Notes under the pieces: model-generated
Database searches by the model: none
Seen by the model: the letters and a program-made list of their open reading frames with translations, nothing else
What the model was told of the DNA's origin: nothing
Shown here: positions 59,359 through 64,000 of the stretch, piece after piece
How the letters are laid out: every line of letters starts with the position of its first letter
Numbering within the stretch: the stretch's first letter is position 1
Program-made: the position numbers and the translations under genes
Origin: Mycolicibacterium sp. CH28
Lineage (GTDB): Bacteria; Actinomycetota; Actinomycetes; Mycobacteriales; Mycobacteriaceae
DNA: 64,000 nt
Direction of reading: 5' to 3'
Assembly (NCBI RefSeq): GCF_004745805.1
Contig: NZ_SRLQ01000009.1
Span: forward strand, 38,113-102,112

Positions 59359-60231
59359 TTACTCGCCAGCCACCGGGTGCGCGGCGAAGAATTCTTCGAT
59401 GGCGGCGACCAGTCGCTGCGGTTGGTCTTCGGGGATGAACGTGCGGCTGTCGGCGATGAGCCCGAATCGTCCTTGTGGCAACAGATCTGCCAGCCGTTGC
59501 CCGTGCTCACGGGGAAAGATCTTGTCGTCCTGGCCCCACAGCACCAGTGCGGGCTTGTCGAAGGTCGGCAGCTGGGCGGCCGCCTCGAAGGTGAACCTGG
59601 TGTCGACCGCCGTGAGCATCCGCCGAAAGTCCCTTCTTACGCCTGGATTTCGGCGGATCGGGTCGGTGTAGGAGGCCATTACGTCCACCGGCATCGGTCG
59701 GGAGGTCACATACCCGTAGGCGGTGGGCAGTCGTTGGACGAATCTGAACCTCGCGGTGTAGGCGACGATCCACGTGAGCAGCCGGCAGCGCGCGGCGACC
59801 TCCAGGTACTTCTGCGGGGTGGGTGGGAACTTCTCGAAGGCGTCGCAGGATGTGAGTACCAGCCGGGCGATTCGTTCAGGGTAGCGACCGACCAGGGCCT
59901 GGGCCACCGCGCCGCCGGTGTCGTTGGCGACGATCGTGACGTCGTCGAGGTCGAGGGCGGCGATGAAGTCGGCGGTGATGCGCGCCATCCCGGGCAGCGA
60001 CAGGTCGACCTCGGGTTCCAGTGGTATCGAATGCGATCCCCATGGCAGGTCGGGAGTCAGGCAACGATGGCTGCCGGCCAGCCGCGGGGCGACGTTGCGC
60101 CACAGGTCGCCGTTGACGGCGACGCCGTGGACGAACACGATCGGCGGCCCGCTACCCCTGTCCCGATAGGTGATGGTGCCAGCGGGAATTCGGACGCGGG
60201 CTTCCCGGCCGAGCTGCGAGCTGATCGACAT
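59359..60231 (-). CDS. Alpha/beta hydrolase with Asp nucleophile
   Basis: A 290-aa hydrolase. It shows PPIVFVHGVAVNGDLWRNVAPRLAG (oxyanion region), DLPWGSHSIPL, and the nucleophile elbow VANDTGGAVAQALVGRYPERIARLVLTS, where Asp takes the nucleophile place. PALVLWGQDDKIFP and EDQPQRLVAAIEEF give the later acid and C-terminus. An Asp nucleophile is the hallmark of haloalkane dehalogenases and epoxide hydrolases. ATG 60231 has GGAG 5 nt upstream. It lies 103 bp after hxlR, with a palindromic operator between. Confidence 0.88.
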   Translation of the reverse strand: MSISSQLGREARVRIPAGTITYRDRGSGPPIVFVHGVAVNGDLWRNVAPRLAGSHRCLTPDLPWGSHSIPLEPEVDLSLPGMARITADFIAALDLDDVTIVANDTGGAVAQALVGRYPERIARLVLTSCDAFEKFPPTPQKYLEVAARCRLLTWIVAYTARFRFVQRLPTAYGYVTSRPMPVDVMASYTDPIRRNPGVRRDFRRMLTAVDTRFTFEAAAQLPTFDKPALVLWGQDDKIFPREHGQRLADLLPQGRFGLIADSRTFIPEDQPQRLVAAIEEFFAAHPVAGE

Positions 60232-60269
60232 GGCGGCTCCGGGAGGTGGGCGTGGCGGTCGCCACTCTA

Positions 60270-60284
60270 CTTGCATGATGCAAG
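60270..60284. promoter_or_regulatory. Perfect palindrome before the hydrolase gene (HxlR operator candidate)
   Basis: CTTGCAT-G-ATGCAAG, a 15-bp palindrome with 7-bp arms, 39 bases upstream of ATG 60231. A near copy overlaps the start of the hxlR gene. Confidence 0.65.
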
Positions 60285-60334
60285 CAATGTGAGGGAATGC
60301 GGGATCGACCGTTCGACCGTCGCGCGGGTGCGGG

Positions 60335-60847
60335 TCAGCGGGCCCGGGAACGCCCTGCCCAGGCCGCCAGCTGCGGCGGAGTGAAGGGGAGCGGCTGCCC
60401 GTCCGGACCGAGGGACTCCTGGGTTGGCACGACCCGCAGATCGCTCAGCTCGATCGGCTCGCCGCAGTGCTCACACCGGAGTACCCCGCCCGCGTCGTGG
60501 TCGCAGCCGATGTGGCGAATCGACACCTCGGGGCCGTCCGGTCCCGGTTCGTAGCGGTCGGCCCAGGCCATCAACGTCACCAGCGTCGGGAACAGGTCGC
60601 GACCCTTCTGGGTCAGGTGGTAGGAACCGCGCGGCCCGGTGTGCTCCATGATCCCGTGCTCGACGAGCTTCTGCAGCCGGGCGCTGAGCATGTTCGTTGC
60701 CAGCCCCAGGCTGCGCAGGAACTCGTCGTAGCGGGTCAGGCCGTGAAATGCGTCCCGGACGATCAGCATCGTCCACCGCTCGCCGAGGATCGCCAGCGCC
60801 CGCGCCAGGGCGCAGTCCTGTCCCGCGTAGTCCCGCCCAAGTGGCAT
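60335..60847 (-). CDS. HxlR-family transcriptional regulator
   Basis: A 170-aa winged-helix regulator. The N-terminus DYAGQDCALARALAILGERWTMLIVRDAFHGLTRYDEFLRSLGLATNMLSARLQKLVEHGIMEH is the HxlR domain, with the sensor Cys near residue 12. The C-terminal 60 residues hold a CEHCGE pair plus another Cys and His (HIGCDHDAGGVLRC), a possible metal site. It probably regulates itself and the downstream hydrolase through the shared palindromes. Confidence 0.92.
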   Translation of the reverse strand: MPLGRDYAGQDCALARALAILGERWTMLIVRDAFHGLTRYDEFLRSLGLATNMLSARLQKLVEHGIMEHTGPRGSYHLTQKGRDLFPTLVTLMAWADRYEPGPDGPEVSIRHIGCDHDAGGVLRCEHCGEPIELSDLRVVPTQESLGPDGQPLPFTPPQLAAWAGRSRAR

Positions 60848-60855
60848 GGTGCAAG
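60842..60855. promoter_or_regulatory. Second HxlR-type site overlapping the hxlR start codon
   Basis: TGGCATGGTGCAAG matches the palindrome at 60271-60284 at 12 of 14 positions. It covers the hxlR ATG, suggesting autoregulation. Confidence 0.5.
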
Positions 60856-60901
60856 TTTAGGGGGACTGGACCCCCTCGGGGTTTGGTCCGCACACTGTGG
60901 C

Positions 60902-61654
60902 GTGACCATCGGACTGATATCGGCTATCCCTCAAGAGCTTGCCCACCTGCAGACGCTGATCCGCGACCCGCAGCAGCTGCGTATCGCCCACGCCGATTTT
61001 CTCGCGGGCACGTTGGACGGCCACGACATCGTCCTGGTGGGCTCGGGTATGGGCAAGGTGAACAGTGCGCTGGTGTCCACGGTGCTGGCCGAGCGATTTG
61101 CCTGCTCTTCGATCGTGTTCTCCGGAGTCGCCGGCGGTGTCGATCCGGCGTTGGCGGTGGGCGACGTGGTGGTTGCCGACCGGATCATTCAGCACGACGC
61201 GGGGGTGATCGAGGATCACGGTCTGGTGGCCTATCAGGCCGGGCACGTGCCGTTCATCAACCCGACCGATCGCTTCGGCCTCGACGTCGATGCCGACCTG
61301 CTGGCGCGCGTGGAAGAGCGGCTGGGCGGCTTTGCGCTGCCGGCACTTTCGGCGCCGGCCGGCGGGGTGGGGCGGGCACCGCGAATCGTCTACGGCACCG
61401 TGCTGTCGGGCGATCAGTTCCTGAACAGCGACACCACTCGAGCCCGCTTGCATCGCGACTTCGGCGGGCTTGCCGTCGAAATGGAGGGCGGGGCGGTGGC
61501 CCAGGTAGCGAATGCCTTTGGCGTTCAGTGGCTGGTGATCAGGGCGCTGTCCGACCTGGCGGGCAGCGATTCCCGATTCGACTTTGCGGCGTTCGTCGAC
61601 GAAGTCGCCGCCTCGGCGGTGGAGATCGTCCGCAGAGTCCTTCCCGCCCTCTGA
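60902..61654 (+). CDS. mtnN: 5'-methylthioadenosine/S-adenosylhomocysteine nucleosidase
   Basis: A 250-aa PNP/UDP-family enzyme that splits MTA and SAH to adenine and the thioribose. It shows GLISAIPQELAHL, VLVGSGMGKVNSALVSTVL, IVFSGVAGGVDPALAVGDVVVAD, the ribose-binding Glu in AVEMEGGAVAQVA and the catalytic Asp in RALSDLAGSDS. GTG 60902 begins right at the conserved N-terminus. It is divergent from hxlR, with 54 bp between. Confidence 0.93.
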   Translation: MTIGLISAIPQELAHLQTLIRDPQQLRIAHADFLAGTLDGHDIVLVGSGMGKVNSALVSTVLAERFACSSIVFSGVAGGVDPALAVGDVVVADRIIQHDAGVIEDHGLVAYQAGHVPFINPTDRFGLDVDADLLARVEERLGGFALPALSAPAGGVGRAPRIVYGTVLSGDQFLNSDTTRARLHRDFGGLAVEMEGGAVAQVANAFGVQWLVIRALSDLAGSDSRFDFAAFVDEVAASAVEIVRRVLPAL

Positions 61655-61678
61655 CCCGGCGGCGGCGCTGGCATTCTT

Positions 61679-61697
61679 ATTGAAAATCATTATCATT
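61679..61697 (+). promoter_or_regulatory. Zur-like box overlapping the promoter of the CobW gene
   Basis: ATTGAAAAT-C-ATTATCATT is an imperfect palindrome of the Fur/Zur type. It overlaps TATCAT (61691-61696), which lies 7 bases before ATG 61704, so binding would block a leaderless promoter. Such an AT-rich site stands out in this GC-rich sequence. Confidence 0.75.
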
Positions 61698-61703
61698 AGT
61701 GCC

Positions 61704-62846
61704 ATGCCCGCTTCCCCCGCCGACCTCGTTCCCGTCACCGTGCTGTCTGGTTTTCTCGGTGCCGGAAAAACCACGCTGCTCAACCACATCCTGGCCAACC
61801 GGGAAGGGCGCCGAGTCGCCGTGATCGTCAACGACATGAGCGAGGTGAACATCGACGCCGCGCTGATCGCGGGCCAGGGCCACCTCGACCGCACCGAGGA
61901 GAAGCTCGTCGAACTCACCAATGGCTGCATCTGCTGCACCCTGCGTGAGGACCTCGTCGCTGCGGTCGCCAACCTGGCTCGCCAGCAGCGATTCGACCAG
62001 ATCGTCATCGAATCGACCGGTATTTCCGAGCCGATGCCGGTGGCCGCGACCTTCGGCTGGGAGTTCGACGACGGGTTCGCGCTGAGCAGCGTGGCCCGGC
62101 TGGACACGCTCGTGACCGTCGTCGACGCATCGACGTTCCTGCCCGAGCTCGCCCGCGGCGAAGCGCTGGCCCAACGGGACCTGGCCGTGGCTGACGGTGA
62201 TGGGCGAAACATCGCCGACCTGTTGGTGGACCAGGTCGAGTTCGCCGACGTGATCCTGCTCAACAAGACCGACCTGGTCAGTGACCAAGCTGCGGCGACC
62301 GTGGAAACCGTTGTGCGCCGGCTCAACCCGACCGCCCATCTGGAACGAACCGCACACGGCATCGTTGCGCTGGAGACTGTCCTGGACACCGGGCGCTTCG
62401 ATCCCGATCTCGCGGCTCAGACGCCGGGTTGGGATGAGGAGATCGCCAACGGGCACACGCCGGAAACCGAGGAATACGGCATCGGCAGCATAACGTTTCG
62501 GGCTAGCCGGCCGTTTCACCCCTTGCGGCTGGCCGATGCGCTGGATCAGGTGCGGGGCCTGTTGCGCAGCAAGGGTTTTTGCTGGATCGCAACCCGGCCC
62601 GACATCGCCGCAATCTGGTCGCAGGCCGGGCCAAATCTGGTCATCGAGCCGGCCCAGTTCTGGTCGAGCACCGACATCGAACCCGGCCAGGAAATCGTGT
62701 TCATTGGCGTTCGACTGGAGAAGAGCAAGGTGCAGACGCTATTGGCGTCGGCCCTGTTGACCGACACTGAGATGGCCGCCGGTCGAGCCGCATGGGTGTC
62801 CTATGCCGATCCGCTGCCGGCGTGGTCGGCGACGCACAGTCACTGA
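61704..62846 (+). CDS. CobW/COG0523-family GTPase, probable zinc metallochaperone
   Basis: A 380-aa G3E GTPase. Walker A is GFLGAGKT (16-23). VIVNDMSEVNID, metal-binding GCICCTLREDL (Cys75-x-Cys77-Cys78), IESTGISEPMPVA, LLNKTDLV and the C-terminal CobW_C domain (GSITFRASRPFHPLRLADAL, ... WFIA-like region) are present. COG0523 proteins load or traffic metals, including Zn under limitation (ZigA/ZNG1 class). The Zur-like box at its promoter supports the zinc assignment. The C-terminus ends in a His pair (ATHSH). The ATG fits a leaderless transcript. Confidence 0.92.
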   Translation: MPASPADLVPVTVLSGFLGAGKTTLLNHILANREGRRVAVIVNDMSEVNIDAALIAGQGHLDRTEEKLVELTNGCICCTLREDLVAAVANLARQQRFDQIVIESTGISEPMPVAATFGWEFDDGFALSSVARLDTLVTVVDASTFLPELARGEALAQRDLAVADGDGRNIADLLVDQVEFADVILLNKTDLVSDQAAATVETVVRRLNPTAHLERTAHGIVALETVLDTGRFDPDLAAQTPGWDEEIANGHTPETEEYGIGSITFRASRPFHPLRLADALDQVRGLLRSKGFCWIATRPDIAAIWSQAGPNLVIEPAQFWSSTDIEPGQEIVFIGVRLEKSKVQTLLASALLTDTEMAAGRAAWVSYADPLPAWSATHSH

Positions 62847-62893
62847 GCCCAGGGCCTGTGGGCGCAACGGCTGACGCCCCGTGACCTCCCCGA

Positions 62894-62899
62894 TATGCT
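62894..62899 (+). promoter_or_regulatory. Candidate -10 element of the IclR gene
   Basis: TATGCT, giving a leader of about 28 nt that holds GGAAGG before GTG 62934. Confidence 0.4.
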
Positions 62900-62933
62900 G
62901 GGCTTTCGGCTCTCGACGGGGAAGGTGGATGGG

Positions 62934-63689
62934 GTGACTGAGCAGGGGGAGCGTGCCGAGCGGCCGAACTCCGTGCTGGGGCGCGCCTTCACACTCGTGG
63001 CGGCGCTGGGTGCGTCCGAGGCTGGGCTGACCCTCAGTGAGCTCTGCCGACGCACCGGCATCCCCAAAGGCACCGCGCACCGGCTGCTGGCCGAGCTCAT
63101 CGAGTGGGATGTCGTCGAGCGCAGCGGCGGCGGGCTGCGGTTGCGCTGGCAGCCGCGCCGCAGCGCGCCGCCCCCCGAGGATCTCCGCGGGCTGGCCGCC
63201 CCGTACCTGACCGACTTGCACGAGGCCACCGGCGAGACAGTGCAATTCGCGGTACTCGATACCGGTGGCGTTCCCGAGGTGGTCTACCTACACCGCCTGC
63301 GCGCCGAGGCCGGACCCGTGTTGCCGGCGCGGATAGGCGGGCGGATGCCGGCCTACTGCACCGGCCTGGGCAAGGCGATGCTGGCCTTCTCGCCACCGCA
63401 GACCCTGCTTCGTGTGCTCGATGCCGGACTGCGCCGGCGCGCCCCTCGAACCGTGATCGTGCCCCGGCTGCTCCAGCAGCAGCTCGCCGTGGTCCGGCAA
63501 CGGGGTGTCGCCGACGAATACGAAGAGTCCGCGCCCGGACTCTGCTGTGTTGCTGCACCGGTGCTGATCGGCGACGGCACGGTGGTCGCCGCGGTCTCGA
63601 TTACCGGATCGGTGCGCCGGATGGACCCCGCCCGGCACGTCTCGGCGATCCGCACCACCGCCCTCGGGCTGTCCCGCGCGCTGTCCTGA
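62934..63689 (+). CDS. IclR-family transcriptional regulator
   Basis: A 251-aa regulator. The N-terminal winged helix (VLGRAFTLVAALGASEAGLTLSELCRRTGIPKGTAHRLLAELIEWDVVER) is followed by an IclR effector domain (LTDLHEATGETVQFAVLDTGGVPEVVYLHRLRAEAG, RIGGRMPAYCTGLGKAMLAFSP, ADEYEESAPGLCCVAAPVLIGDGTVVAAVSITGSVRRM). GTG 62934 has a ribosome binding site; an ATG 13 codons upstream is less likely. The target genes are probably to the right of the window. Confidence 0.92.
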   Translation: MTEQGERAERPNSVLGRAFTLVAALGASEAGLTLSELCRRTGIPKGTAHRLLAELIEWDVVERSGGGLRLRWQPRRSAPPPEDLRGLAAPYLTDLHEATGETVQFAVLDTGGVPEVVYLHRLRAEAGPVLPARIGGRMPAYCTGLGKAMLAFSPPQTLLRVLDAGLRRRAPRTVIVPRLLQQQLAVVRQRGVADEYEESAPGLCCVAAPVLIGDGTVVAAVSITGSVRRMDPARHVSAIRTTALGLSRALS

Positions 63690-64000
63690 CCCGCTGCCCG
63701 GGCAGGTGGCGTTCGGCCCTCGAAGTGGCCGGGAAAATCCGCGAATATTATTGTGGCTGAGTAGATTCCATCGGGCAGACGGCGGTGGCGTCCAGGTTGG
63801 CCCCGTACTCGCACTTTCGCGCCCGGTTGTCGGTTTGGGTGCATACCGCGGCGGGAGCGACGACGACGCCGCCGCCGCCTTCCCCGCGCCAACAGCCGAT
63901 CCCACGGTTGAGGGTGGAGTACGTTAGCCTGGAGAGGTTCCGGCGGGCGAATTTCCGTCGAGGACCCCGCGCTGAGAGTGGATCGGCGCACAATTGACAG
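63690..64000. other. Right-edge region with no assured gene
   Basis: About 310 bases after the IclR stop. No confident gene is seen on the plus strand. A minus-strand frame (63748-63993) is possible and is listed separately. A TAGCCT at 63925-63930 with GGAGAGG after it could serve a gene beyond the window. Confidence 0.4.
63748..63993 (-). CDS. Possible small Cys-containing protein, start uncertain
   Basis: A minus-strand frame of up to 81 codons that may continue from beyond the window. Its C-terminal part (VCTQTDNRARKCEYGANLDATAVCPMESTQPQ) has three regularly spaced Cys and a composition like small secreted mycobacterial proteins. The N-terminal part is Arg-rich and not convincing. It may be the 3' end of a gene lying mostly outside the window. 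Confidence 0.3.
   Translation of the reverse strand: MCADPLSARGPRRKFARRNLSRLTYSTLNRGIGCWRGEGGGGVVVAPAAVCTQTDNRARKCEYGANLDATAVCPMESTQPQ

Overview
The window is GC-rich and comes from a mycobacterium. A rapidly growing Mycolicibacterium-type species is my inference. From the left edge to about 42.0 kb the gene order follows, in reverse orientation, the M. tuberculosis segment from ideR (Rv2711) down to the zapE-like ATPase (Rv2670c). I recognise these orthologues from remembered protein sequences, not from a search. The order is ideR, sigB, DUF genes, ridA, sigA, ppgK, suhB, cei, dut, ceoB/ceoC, an APC permease, an RNA methyltransferase, dxs, rnd-like, hemE, cgoX, chdC, msrB, aftC, a ribD-like gene and zapE.

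This backbone has two visible insertions or replacements. An nhaA Na+/H+ antiporter lies between the methyltransferase and dxs. A 9.6-kb array of four tandem membrane-bound GGDEF-EAL genes (27.2-36.8 kb) lies between chdC and msrB. All four keep the GGDEF active site, the RxxD inhibitory site and the EAL catalytic residues. Each begins with a roughly 10-helix membrane domain. The array is the most striking accessory system here: a local c-di-GMP module with four different sensory inputs, apparently served by several promoters.

From about 42 kb the content is accessory. It starts with an mmpS-mmpL-tetR export operon (42.0-45.9 kb). Next is a very large sensor (46.4-50.5 kb) that joins PAS, GAF, histidine kinase, receiver, PAS, GAF, SpoIIE phosphatase and an RsbW-like kinase in one chain, with a STAS anti-sigma antagonist gene overlapping its stop codon. 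Then follow a GNAT enzyme, a long-chain acyl-CoA synthetase, small membrane and secreted proteins, a TetR/P450 pair and a metallo-beta-lactamase-fold enzyme. A cluster of four tRNA genes (Val-GAC, Cys-GCA, Gly-GCC, Val-CAC) sits at 58.2-58.7 kb. The right end holds an HD-domain gene that looks shortened, an HxlR-controlled hydrolase, an MtnN-type nucleosidase, a zinc-type CobW GTPase under a Zur-like box, and an IclR regulator.

Regulation is unusually legible. At about a dozen genes a TANNNT -10 element lies 6-8 bases before the start codon, as expected for leaderless mRNAs. There is a SigE/SigH-type promoter at sigB, a consensus CRP site before the DUF4193 gene, an 18-bp palindrome before nhaA, a Zur-like box before the CobW gene, and a matched pair of palindromic sites for the HxlR regulator. 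No insertion sequences, CRISPR arrays or rRNA genes were seen.
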